Shown here in pieces: positions 36,450 through 44,260 of a stretch of DNA of 64,000 bases. The notes beneath the pieces were generated by a model. The model was not told the origin of the DNA and made no database searches. It saw only the letters and a list, made by a program, of their open reading frames with translations. The stretch covers positions 310,001-374,000 of the forward strand of contig NZ_PXYJ01000001.1 in the NCBI RefSeq assembly GCF_003012815.1. The letters are read 5' to 3'. The stretch comes from Allosphingosinicella vermicomposti. GTDB taxonomy: Bacteria; Pseudomonadota; Alphaproteobacteria; Sphingomonadales; Sphingomonadaceae. The first letter of the stretch is position 1. Each line of letters begins with the position of its first letter. A program made the position numbers and the translations under genes.

Positions 36450-36599
36450 TCAATCCAGCTTTGCCAATAAATCCTGGAAACCCTGGAGCGAGCGCAATTC
36501 GCCGTCCATCGCGAACGCTTCCCGCAACGCATTTCCGATCCCGGCATGAACTGTCGGCGGCGCTACTTTCACAAAGCGCCGTGAGGAAGCATTGACCAT
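36450..36599 (-). CDS. NepR-like small protein, candidate second anti-sigma factor
   Basis: The preferred start is ATG 36599, giving 49 aa; longer in-frame starts exist at 36629 and 36740. The C-terminal 29 residues start GIGNALREAFAMDGELRS and end FQDLLAKLD. They align without gaps to NepR: GNALR is identical, Phe takes the place of Tyr, and DLLxKL is identical. The Pro pair in NepR is absent. It is convergent with ecfG, only a repeat away, and divergent from glnE. It may be an EcfG-binding paralogue. The Shine-Dalgarno is weak. Confidence 0.55.
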   Translation of the reverse strand: MVNASSRRFVKVAPPTVHAGIGNALREAFAMDGELRSLQGFQDLLAKLD

Positions 36600-36705
36600 G
36601 GCTTCATTTCTCGGGTTAATTCTATCCATTGGGCGGTAGAACGTATGTTCCGCGCCGAAGTTGCAACTATTGCGGGAAGGGAACGGAACAGGTCCGGCTT
36701 GTGAC

Positions 36706-39408
36706 ATGACTGCGACAGTCGACAAATCCATGATTCGCAACGGTCTGGATAGGGCCCAAGACCATTCGCCTTACTTGCGGATGCAGCTTGGCGCATTCCC
36801 GGCGATTACTGCGGCGCTCGAAGAAGGGCGGTTGGATGAAGCGCTGATCCTGTCCGGTGAGATCGGCAAGGATCAGGCACCGGCCGCAGCGATCCGCCTG
36901 GAGCGGAATGCCTTTGCGCTCACTCTGGGCATCGGCGATTTGGCGGGCGCTTTCGATCTGGTATTTGTCGTCGAAACCCTCTCTGACCTCGCCGATCGCC
37001 TGATTGAGCGTGCGCTTTCTGAAACATTCCAGGAGCGAACGCCGGATGCCGAGCCGGAGGGATTTGCGATCCTGGCGCTCGGCAAACATGGCAGTCGCGA
37101 GCTTAACTATTCGTCGGACGTCGATCTTCTCTTCCTCTTCGATCCGGAGCGTCTTCCCTGTCGACCTCGGGAGGAGCCCGCGCAGGCGGCGGTTCGGATC
37201 GGGCAAAAGGTGATCGAGCTGCTCCAGAAACGCGATGGGCATGGTTATGCGTTTCGTGTCGATCTCCGGTTGCGGCCCTCGCCGGAGGTGACGCCGATCG
37301 CCTTGCCGGTAAACGCCGCCATTTCTTATTATGAATCAACTGCTTTGCCCTGGGAAAGGGCGGCGTTCATTCGGGCCAGGATCGTCGCTGGCGATCAGGC
37401 GCTTGGCCGTTATTTCATGGAGGCGATCCATCCGTTCGTTTGGCGCCGCTCGCTCGACTATGGAGCGCTGGGCGAGATCCAGACGATCAGCCGCCGCATC
37501 CGCGACCATTATGCCGAAGGTCAGAAGCTTGGGCCGGGCTTCGATTTGAAGCGGGGACGCGGGGGGATACGGGAGATCGAATTCTTCGCCCAGATCCATC
37601 AGCTCATCCATGGCGGGCGCGAGCCGGGGCTGCGCGCGCCCTCCACGCTCCACGCTCTCGCGGCTCTGGCGGACGCGGGGCGGATCGGGCGGGACGATGC
37701 CGATGCTCTTTGCGAAGGTTATCGACTGTTCCGCACGATCGAGCACAGGCTGCAGATGGTGGATGATCGCCAAACCCACGCTTTGCCGAATGATGCACCA
37801 AGCCTCGACAATGTCGCCCAGCTGCATGGATTGAGCGCAGGGGCCGAGCTTGTCGGCATATTGGAACCGCACGTTGCCCGCGTGTCGGCGATTTATGGGC
37901 GGTTGAGTGGACAGGAAGAGGATCGGCTACCGCGCGGGCCCGATGTACTGGAGGCTCAGCTGTCTGCATTCGGCTTCGCCGATCCGGGCGCGGCGCGGCA
38001 GCGGATCGAGGGGTGGCGCGCCGGCAAGGCGCGTTCGCTCCGCACCAATGCGGCGATGGAAGCGTTTGAGGCAATGCTGCCAAAGCTCGTTCCGGCCTTT
38101 GGTGCCGCCCCCGACCCGATGGCGGCGATGAACCGCTTTGATGATATGGTCGAGCGTCTTCCCACCGGCGTCAATTTCTACCGGCTGATCGAGGCACGGC
38201 CCGCGCTGACCGAAATTGTTGCGACGGTGCTGAGTCACGCGCCCACCCTTGCCGAGCAGCTTGGACGACGGCCTGAACTGCTCGATGGGCTGATCGACGA
38301 AACCGCCTTCCTCCCCGCACCCTCCGTCGAAGACCTTGCTGCCTCCTTCTCGCAAGGGGAGCGGGGCGAGGATTATCAGATGCTGCTCGACCGTGTGCGG
38401 CGGAGCGTCAATGAGCGGCGCTTTGCGCTCGGCGTGCAGCTGATCCTTGCACGCAGCGATCCACTGGAAGTGGCAGCGGGATATGCCCGCGTTGCCGAAG
38501 CCGCGATCCGCGTGCTTGCTGATGCCGCTATTTCGGCGTTTGAAGCGGTTCATGGCAAAGTGCCGGGATCCGAGCTTCTCGTCCTAGGCTTGGGCCGGCT
38601 TGGCGGCGAGGCGTTGACCTACGCGTCGGACCTTGACCTCATCTATATATTCACGGGCGATTATGGGGCGACGTCCGACGGTGGACGGCCCCTGGGCGCG
38701 ACTGAATATTACAACCGCCTCGCCCCGCGCGTTTCCGCGGCGCTGAGCGTGCCGACGGCGGCCGGGCCGCTTTACGAGGTCGATACCCGGCTCCGGCCGT
38801 CCGGCGCGGACGGGCTGCTCGCCGTGTCGCTCGCGAGTTTCGAGGATTATCAGGCTAACCACGCCTGGACGTGGGAGCATATGGCGCTCACCCGGGCGCG
38901 GCCGGTTTATGGATCGCAAATGGGACGGGACCATCTCGCGGCGGCGGTCGATACGGTGCTGCGCGCACCCCGCGATGAAACGAAGCTCCGGGCCGATGCC
39001 GCGCGGATGCGAGCCGAAATGGCGCGTCACAAGCCGCCCGCTGGATATTTCGATATCAAGCTTGAGCCAGGTGGTCTTGTCGATCTGGAATTTGCCGTTC
39101 AGGTGCTGGCGCTCACCCACCAGATTGGTCTCGACCCGCGATTGCCCCGCGCAATCGAGGCGCTGACCGCGGCAGGGCTGGTGCCGCCGGAAATCGCCGA
39201 TGCGCACCGGCTGTTGACCGCGATGCTCGTGATGTTCCGCCTGGTTTCGCCAAGCTCGGCGGAACCGCCCGGAGCCTCCCGCTTTCTGGTAGCCCGGGCC
39301 TGTGGCATGGACGATTGGAACGCGCTCCTTGCCGCCTACGATCGGGCCCGGCGGAGCGTTTCGGACTTATGGCGGCAGGTGTCGCGCGGAGAAGACAATG
39401 GTGAATGA
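36706..39408 (+). CDS. glnE: Glutamine synthetase adenylyltransferase/deadenylase GlnE
   Basis: The likely start is ATG 36706, giving 900 aa; a TTG at 36661 would add 15 residues. Two nucleotidyltransferase halves are visible: GKHGSRELNYSSDVDLLFLF near residue 120 (deadenylylase) and GLGRLGGEALTYASDLDLIY near residue 627 (adenylylase). [18 protein letters not shown] and FDIKLEPGGLVDLEFAVQ repeat the same fold. It controls glutamine synthetase by AMP addition and removal according to nitrogen status. It overlaps bcp by 11 bp. Confidence 0.95.
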   Translation: MTATVDKSMIRNGLDRAQDHSPYLRMQLGAFPAITAALEEGRLDEALILSGEIGKDQAPAAAIRLERNAFALTLGIGDLAGAFDLVFVVETLSDLADRLIERALSETFQERTPDAEPEGFAILALGKHGSRELNYSSDVDLLFLFDPERLPCRPREEPAQAAVRIGQKVIELLQKRDGHGYAFRVDLRLRPSPEVTPIALPVNAAISYYESTALPWERAAFIRARIVAGDQALGRYFMEAIHPFVWRRSLDYGALGEIQTISRRIRDHYAEGQKLGPGFDLKRGRGGIREIEFFAQIHQLIHGGREPGLRAPSTLHALAALADAGRIGRDDADALCEGYRLFRTIEHRLQMVDDRQTHALPNDAPSLDNVAQLHGLSAGAELVGILEPHVARVSAIYGRLSGQEEDRLPRGPDVLEAQLSAFGFADPGAARQRIEGWRAGKARSLRTNAAMEAFEAMLPKLVPAFGAAPDPMAAMNRFDDMVERLPTGVNFYRLIEARPALTEIVATVLSHAPTLAEQLGRRPELLDGLIDETAFLPAPSVEDLAASFSQGERGEDYQMLLDRVRRSVNERRFALGVQLILARSDPLEVAAGYARVAEAAIRVLADAAISAFEAVHGKVPGSELLVLGLGRLGGEALTYASDLDLIYIFTGDYGATSDGGRPLGATEYYNRLAPRVSAALSVPTAAGPLYEVDTRLRPSGADGLLAVSLASFEDYQANHAWTWEHMALTRARPVYGSQMGRDHLAAAVDTVLRAPRDETKLRADAARMRAEMARHKPPAGYFDIKLEPGGLVDLEFAVQVLALTHQIGLDPRLPRAIEALTAAGLVPPEIADAHRLLTAMLVMFRLVSPSSAEPPGASRFLVARACGMDDWNALLAAYDRARRSVSDLWRQVSRGEDNGE

Positions 39409-39862
39409 GGGCGATCTGGTGCCGGATGTGGTGCTGGAAGGCATGGATGGGCAGACGATCAGCCCGGCCGACTTTCGCGGCCAGAAGCTGGTTATCTATT
39501 TCTACCCGAAGGACGACACACCCGGCTGCACGACGGAAGCCAAGGATTTTTCCGCGCTTGCCGAAGCGTTCGAACAGGCAGGCACCTGGGTGATCGGCGT
39601 GTCGAAGGACGACGCGAAAAAGCACAGGAACTTCATCGATAAACACAGCCTTCGTGTTGCCCTCGCCAGTGATACGGACGGTCAGGTTTGCGCGGCTTTT
39701 GGAACGTGGGTCGAAAAGAACATGTATGGCCGCCAATATATGGGCATCGACCGCGCGACCTTCCTCATCGACCGAGACGGCGTGGTGAAGCGCATCTGGC
39801 GCAAGGTGAAGGTTGGGGGCCATGCCGAGCAGGTGCTGGCCGCCGCCCGGGAACTGACCTGA
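39398..39862 (+). CDS. bcp: Thioredoxin-dependent peroxiredoxin Bcp/PrxQ
   Basis: The start is ATG 39398, inside the end of glnE, giving 154 aa. VIYFYPKDDTPGCTTEAKDF holds the peroxidatic Cys44. The usual resolving Cys five residues later is replaced by Lys49, so it is not of the C-x4-C type. Cys98 (GQVCAAFG) is the only other candidate resolver. Bcp reduces hydroperoxides with thioredoxin electrons. Length is typical. Confidence 0.93.
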   Translation: MVNEGDLVPDVVLEGMDGQTISPADFRGQKLVIYFYPKDDTPGCTTEAKDFSALAEAFEQAGTWVIGVSKDDAKKHRNFIDKHSLRVALASDTDGQVCAAFGTWVEKNMYGRQYMGIDRATFLIDRDGVVKRIWRKVKVGGHAEQVLAAARELT

Positions 39863-39871
39863 GGTTCACTC

Positions 39872-39951
39872 TCGTCATTCCGGCGAAAGCCGGAATCTGG
39901 TGCCGGATAGGGTGTTTTTCCGTCCTGAGATCCCGGCTTTTGCCGGGATGA
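39872..39951. repeat. REP-like pair, family A
   Basis: The hairpins ATTCCGGC-GAAA-GCCGGAAT and ATCCCGGC-TTTT-GCCGGGAT are inverted about 38 bp apart, between the convergent bcp and enoyl-CoA hydratase genes. Confidence 0.82.
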
Positions 39952-39971
39952 CGTGAGGGCGGGATGTGGGT

Positions 39972-40724
39972 TTAGGCCGCTGTCTTCTTGTTGAAGAACG
40001 CCTGGAAGGCCTGCATCGCTTCGGGTGAGCGCAGGCGTTGGGCGAAGGCCAGTCCTTCCGCTTCGATCCGATCCTGAACGCTGCCGCCCGTGTCGCGGAT
40101 GAACGCCTTGGCGATGCGCACCGCCTCTTGCGGCTTGGCGGCGGCGCAGGCGGCAATGGCGGCGGTTCGCTCCGCGACGGCGGAAACCGGGACGATTTCG
40201 CTGACGAGGCCGAAACCGAGCGCTTCGTCCGCAGAGAAGGGTTCGCCAAGAATGAGATGTTTGGCGGCCCGCTGCGGCCCGGCGAGGCGGGGGAAGAGGA
40301 GGGAGCTCGCCGCTTCCGGGACCAGGCCAAGGTCGATGAACGGCATGGAAAAGACGGTGCCTTCCGCTGCGACGACCATGTCGCAATGGAGAAGCATCGT
40401 CGTGCCGATGCCGACCGCGCGGCCATGAACGCCCGCGACGATGAACTTGGGGAAGGCGTTGAGCGCGGTCAGGAAGTGGTAGACGGGCTGATCGGCGCCC
40501 ACGGGCGGCGCGGCCATGAAGTCGGCAAGATCGTTACCGGCGGTGAAGATATCGCCGTCGCCGAGCAGCGCCACGGCACGAATCGCATCGTCCTCCGCGG
40601 CCTGTGTGAGCGCATCGGCGAGCGCTGCATACATGGCGATCGTTATCGCATTCTTCTTGTCCGGGCGGCTCAGCCGTAACGTCAAAACGCCATTGTCGAG
40701 AGAGGACAGGATATGTTCGGACAT
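39972..40724 (-). CDS. Enoyl-CoA hydratase/isomerase family protein
   Basis: The start is ATG 40724 (MSEHILSSLDNGVLTLRLSR), giving 250 aa; an upstream start at 40799 is not supported. Crotonase-fold blocks are RPDKKNAITIAMY, DGDIFTAGNDLADF (oxyanion hole) and VAGVHGRAVGIGTTMLLHCD, then LGLVPEAASSLLFPRLAG. One acidic catalytic residue at the usual second position is present in PEAAS. The substrate is unknown. It is convergent with bcp. Confidence 0.85.
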   Translation of the reverse strand: MSEHILSSLDNGVLTLRLSRPDKKNAITIAMYAALADALTQAAEDDAIRAVALLGDGDIFTAGNDLADFMAAPPVGADQPVYHFLTALNAFPKFIVAGVHGRAVGIGTTMLLHCDMVVAAEGTVFSMPFIDLGLVPEAASSLLFPRLAGPQRAAKHLILGEPFSADEALGFGLVSEIVPVSAVAERTAAIAACAAAKPQEAVRIAKAFIRDTGGSVQDRIEAEGLAFAQRLRSPEAMQAFQAFFNKKTAA

Positions 40725-40882
40725 GGCGCTTTCCCGGTTGTTGCAAGGCCATATTGGCGCGGCGCCGGGATCCCCACAAGCGGGCAGATTTCTCGTCATT
40801 ACGAGGAGCGGAGAGACGAAGCGGCCAGGTTCGGAGCCGCTGGATTGCTTCGCTTTGCTCGCAATGACGAGGGTCAGCGTTT

Positions 40883-41707
40883 ATGGGATCGCTCATGACG
40901 GGTGAAATGACGGTCGCGGCGGCGGCGCGGCTTGTGCTGGAGACAACGGAGCCGCGCGAAAAGGTGAAGGCGGCGCGGGCTGTGGCACGGGCCTGGCGAC
41001 AGGGAAGACTGCTCCACCGGTTCGACGTGGCGATGCCCGCGCGGCCCGGACGTCCGGCAAAGCCCGATCTGCTGCCGCCCGCAAGGATGCCGAAAAGAGG
41101 GAAGGGCGGATCGGAACGGGGCCGGATCGCGATGCTCCATGCGCTCGCCCATATCGAATTCGGTGCCATCGACCTTGCGTTTGACCTGGCGGGACGATTT
41201 GGCGAGCAGTTTCCGCGCGCATTCGTCGACGACTGGTTCGGCGTCGGCGCGGACGAGGCGATGCATTTCGCCCTGCTCGATCGTCGCCTCAGGGCGCTTG
41301 GCTCCTCTTACGGCGCACTCCCCGCTCACGACGGCCTTTGGGAATCGGCGGAAAAGACCGCCCATGATGTTCTCGCGCGGCTGGCCGTCGTTCCCATGGC
41401 GTTGGAAGCGCGCGGTCTCGACGTCACCCCAGCGACGATCGATCGCTTTCGATCGGCTGGCGACAAGCGATCCGCGACCATCATCCACCGCATTTATTGC
41501 GACGAAATCCGCCATGTCGCGGCTGGCACGCGATGGTTCAAATATGCCTGCGATTCTGCCGGATTCGAGCCAAAAAGCCGCTGGAAATGGTTAATAGAAA
41601 CCTACTTCCGGGGGATGATTAAGCCACCATTCAACGACTCAGCGCGTGACCAAGCCGGTTTGTCCCGGGATTTTTACGAAGGGGTTGCCGCGAGGGAACA
41701 AGTCTAA
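40883..41707 (+). CDS. DUF455 ferritin-like protein
   Basis: This 274-aa protein starts at ATG 40883; ATG 40898 is an alternative. An all-helical ferritin-like domain is suggested by acidic/His helices: AMLHALAHIEFGAIDLAFDL, DDWFGVGADEAMHFALLDRR and IIHRIYCDEIRHVAAGTRWF. The repeated E/H residues can bind a di-metal centre. Function of DUF455 proteins is not established. Upstream lies a 158-bp gap after the hydratase gene. Confidence 0.8.
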   Translation: MGSLMTGEMTVAAAARLVLETTEPREKVKAARAVARAWRQGRLLHRFDVAMPARPGRPAKPDLLPPARMPKRGKGGSERGRIAMLHALAHIEFGAIDLAFDLAGRFGEQFPRAFVDDWFGVGADEAMHFALLDRRLRALGSSYGALPAHDGLWESAEKTAHDVLARLAVVPMALEARGLDVTPATIDRFRSAGDKRSATIIHRIYCDEIRHVAAGTRWFKYACDSAGFEPKSRWKWLIETYFRGMIKPPFNDSARDQAGLSRDFYEGVAAREQV

Positions 41708-41829
41708 CACTTTGCAGCCACGTCACGGGGTGGGCAGTTCCTTGGCGTAGTAGACAGGCTTCGAACAGCCTGTTTGTTCGGCCGCATTTTGTGGCCTTGT
41801 GCGTACCAGATAGGGACCGCCGGGAAATT

Positions 41830-42741
41830 ATGACGAACATCGCGAAAACGACCAAACTGGCCGGAAGGTTTCCTGTGGTCTTCAAACAACGCGAATTTTT
41901 TTACCATGACGGCAAGGCGCTGAAGCGTTTCAGCGTGAGCGGCGAAGCGCAGGCCGCCGGGGCCGTCCTGTTGCTGATGCTGCTGATCTGGTCGGCCTTT
42001 GCCGCCGCCAAGATCGCAACCGCGGCTCCGGAAAACGACGTCGAACGCATGGCGCGGCAGGTCCAGGCTATGCAGGCCGATGTGAAGGCGTTGAAGGCTC
42101 ATGCCGCCGCCCGCTACGGCAAGACCGCAGCCGAAGTCGAAAAGCTTGGCCTCGATCCGGAGCGTTTTACCGGCGTTGGCGGTCCGTTCGAAGTGGTTGA
42201 ACCGCTCAAAACCGCCGATCCGAATTTCAAATCCCTTTTCACGAGCTGGAAGCAGCTCGACCAGCTCGAGCAGGGCATGATCGCCATTCCGTCCGCAATG
42301 CCGGTGAAGGGCACGGCGCTTACCTCCAAATTCGGCGTGCGGTCCGATCCTTTCCAAGGCCGCGCCGCCATGCATGCCGGTGTCGACCTTGCAGGACCGC
42401 TTGGCACCCCGATCTATGCAACGGCTGATGGTTATGTGCAGCGTTCGAACTGGGTGGGCGGTTACGGCAATCTCGTCGAGTTGAACCACGGTCGCGGTAT
42501 CCAGACGCGCTACGGCCACCTTTCAAAGGCTCTTGTTGCGCCCGGCCAGCGCGTGAAGCGCGGCGACCTCATCGCGCTGATGGGTTCGACCGGCCGCTCG
42601 ACGGGCAGCCACCTTCACTATGAAGTCCGCATCGACGGCAAGGCCGTGAACCCGGTGCCCTTCCTGCAATCCAACGAATATCTCGCCGCCGTCCAGCGCC
42701 GCGCGTCGAGCCAGCTCGCTTATGGTGGGCCGAAGCGCTAA
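41830..42741 (+). CDS. M23 (LytM) peptidoglycan endopeptidase
   Basis: The start is ATG 41830 (MTNIAKTTKLAGRFPVVFKQ), giving 303 aa; ATG 41791 would add 13 residues. One membrane segment lies near residues 46-66 (GAVLLLMLLIWSAFAAAKI). A coiled stretch follows (DVERMARQVQAMQADVKALK). The M23 domain has its zinc ligands in HAGVDLAG and SHLHYEVR, so it looks catalytically intact. It would cleave crosslinks in periplasmic peptidoglycan. A terminator follows. Confidence 0.9.
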   Translation: MTNIAKTTKLAGRFPVVFKQREFFYHDGKALKRFSVSGEAQAAGAVLLLMLLIWSAFAAAKIATAAPENDVERMARQVQAMQADVKALKAHAAARYGKTAAEVEKLGLDPERFTGVGGPFEVVEPLKTADPNFKSLFTSWKQLDQLEQGMIAIPSAMPVKGTALTSKFGVRSDPFQGRAAMHAGVDLAGPLGTPIYATADGYVQRSNWVGGYGNLVELNHGRGIQTRYGHLSKALVAPGQRVKRGDLIALMGSTGRSTGSHLHYEVRIDGKAVNPVPFLQSNEYLAAVQRRASSQLAYGGPKR

Positions 42742-42767
42742 GTTTCTGAATTGTCAGGATAAGGAAG

Positions 42768-42804
42768 AGCCCGCCCTCCAGAATGGGAGTGGCGGGCTTT
42801 TTTG
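42768..42804 (+). terminator. Intrinsic terminator after the M23 peptidase gene
   Basis: AGCCCGCC and GGCGGGCT form a stem with an inner CTCC/GGAG pair, followed by TTTTTT. Confidence 0.88.
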
Positions 42805-42812
42805 TATCTAGT

Positions 42813-42894
42813 ACGTCACCCCGGCGAAAGCCGGGGTCTCATGACGGACAAGGCGCATTCTCGTCACGAGATCCCGGCTTTCGCCGGAATGACG
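42813..42894. repeat. REP-like pair, family A (compound copy 1)
   Basis: The hairpins ACCCCGGC-GAAA-GCCGGGGT and ATCCCGGC-TTTC-GCCGGAAT are inverted around a spacer with TTCTCGTCACGAG. Confidence 0.82.
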
Positions 42895-42941
42895 ATATAA
42901 TGGTGACCTCTCAAACACGGCGACTACCGGTTTAGCTGGAA

Positions 42942-42970
42942 CCGTCCTTCGACAAGCTCAGGACTAGCGG
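42942..42970. repeat. Family B half repeat
   Basis: CCTTCGACAAGCTCAGGACT is a single right arm without a nearby left arm. It is preceded by TTTAGCTGGAACCGT, which recurs at 43172. Confidence 0.65.
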
Positions 42971-43056
42971 CTGGGGGGAAGGCGGTATGCTTCGGGTCGC
43001 ACAATGAGGAAAAGCCAGCCTTTCGGACTAGAGAGGCGAGCTCTTGGGGTTTTGCC

Positions 43057-43137
43057 GTCGCCCCGGCGAAAGCCGGGGTCTCAGGACAAAAGAGGTGCGT
43101 TCTCGTCACGGGATCCCGGCTTTCGCCGGAATGACGG
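43057..43137. repeat. REP-like pair, family A (compound copy 2)
   Basis: The hairpins CCCCGGC-GAAA-GCCGGGG and ATCCCGGC-TTTC-GCCGGAAT are arranged as in the copy at 42813, with similar spacer sequence. Confidence 0.82.
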
Positions 43138-43171
43138 GTGGAAGAATCGCCGCAGGTTCCTCTCACCGCCA

Positions 43172-43213
43172 GTTTTAGCTGGAACCGTCCTTCGATAAGC
43201 TCACGACTATTCG
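43172..43213. repeat. Degenerate family B half repeat (compound copy 2)
   Basis: TTTTAGCTGGAACCGTCCTT continues into CGATAAGCTCACGACTATTC, a diverged form of the element at 42942-42970. It ends 26 bp from the purC stop. Confidence 0.6.
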
Positions 43214-43238
43214 GTGGATTAGGACCCGGGCGGAAGCC

Positions 43239-44015
43239 TTATTTTCCCCGCTTCTTCCGGTGCGTTTCGAGATCCAGTACCGCAGTCTCACCTTCCGGCA
43301 GCAGCCCCAAGCGCCGTGCGACGTCCTGATAGGCTTCGGCCTCTCCGCCAAGGTCGCGGCGGAAGCGGTCTTTGTCGAGCTTTTCATTGGTGGCCATGTC
43401 CCACAGGCGGCAGCCGTCGGGGCTGATCTCGTCGGCAAGGATGATGCGGCTGAAATCGTTTTCCCACAGCCGTCCGAATTCGAGCTTGAAGTCGACCAGG
43501 CGGATGCCGATCCCCGCGAAGAGGCCGGACAGGAAATCGTTGATACGCACCGCCATGTCGGCGATGTCGTTCATCTCATCTTGGCTCGCCCAGCCGAAGC
43601 AGGCGATATGTTCTTCCGCGATCATCGGATCGCCGAGCGCGTCGTCCTTATAATAATATTCGATGATCGTGCGGGGGAGCTGCGTACCCTCTTCGATGCC
43701 GAGCCGCTTGGAGATCGATCCGGCCGCGACGTTGCGCACCACAACCTCAATCGGGACGATCTCGACCTGGCGGATCAATTGCTCACGCATGTTGAGGCGA
43801 CGGATGAAGTGCGTCGGTACGCCGATATTGCCGAGCAGGGTGAAAATATGCTCGGAAATCCGGTTGTTGAGCACGCCCTTGCCGCTGATCGTGCCCTTCT
43901 TCTGCGCGTTGAAGGCGGTCGCGTCGTCCTTGAAATATTGGATGAGCGTGCCGGGCTCCGGACCCTCATACAGGATCTTGGCCTTGCCCTCGTAAATCTG
44001 GCGGCGGCGGGACAT
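43239..44015 (-). CDS. purC: SAICAR synthetase PurC
   Basis: This 258-aa enzyme starts at ATG 44015 ([20 protein letters not shown]). Conserved blocks are [53 protein letters not shown] and [15 protein letters not shown] (SAICAR synthetase signatures 1 and 2). It joins CAIR and aspartate in purine biosynthesis. It stands alone on the minus strand, bounded by repeats on both sides. Confidence 0.97.
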   Translation of the reverse strand: MSRRRQIYEGKAKILYEGPEPGTLIQYFKDDATAFNAQKKGTISGKGVLNNRISEHIFTLLGNIGVPTHFIRRLNMREQLIRQVEIVPIEVVVRNVAAGSISKRLGIEEGTQLPRTIIEYYYKDDALGDPMIAEEHIACFGWASQDEMNDIADMAVRINDFLSGLFAGIGIRLVDFKLEFGRLWENDFSRIILADEISPDGCRLWDMATNEKLDKDRFRRDLGGEAEAYQDVARRLGLLPEGETAVLDLETHRKKRGK

Positions 44016-44139
44016 GTCGCTTTACTCCCGAAAAAGAGCGCCCCGGATAAGCGCGACGCTCGCCTGAGCGCGGCCGGTCCGGGGCTTTGGCCGCTCCTAT
44101 ACGGCAAGGGGCGGGGGAGGGCAATGTCGCCGGCCCATG

Positions 44140-44222
44140 CGTCACCCTGAACTCGTTTCAGGGGCCATCGAGCCGCATCGCGATATAACCGGCATGGGCC
44201 CTGAAACAAGTTCAGGGTGACG
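44140..44222. repeat. REP-like inverted repeat, family C
   Basis: The arms GTCACCCTGAACTCGTTTCA and TGAAACAAGTTCAGGGTGAC are inverted. Each arm also folds on itself (CCTGAA...TTCAGG). It lies between the divergent purC and parC genes; a second copy is at 50731. Confidence 0.8.
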
Positions 44223-44260
44223 ATTGAGGCGGCGATGATGCCCTGCTATCCCCCGTACCC

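Larger units (their letters stand above)
42742..43238. other. 497-bp gap: terminator plus duplicated compound repeats
   Basis: After the M23 terminator the region is almost entirely repeats. A family A pair followed by a family B half arm occurs twice, at 42813-42970 and 43057-43210, with the units offset by about 243 bp. No ORF is credible here. Confidence 0.7.

Noticed and set aside
36661-36705. TTG start for glnE
   Set aside because: The 15 added residues look unlike the family N-terminus, and ATG 36706 is available.
42742-43238. Insertion sequence remnant
   Set aside because: No transposase fragment or target duplication is visible; the content is explained by REP-like elements.
43260-44150. 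Plus-strand ORF of 296 codons opposite purC
   Set aside because: purC on the minus strand has every signature block; the plus frame is a shadow.
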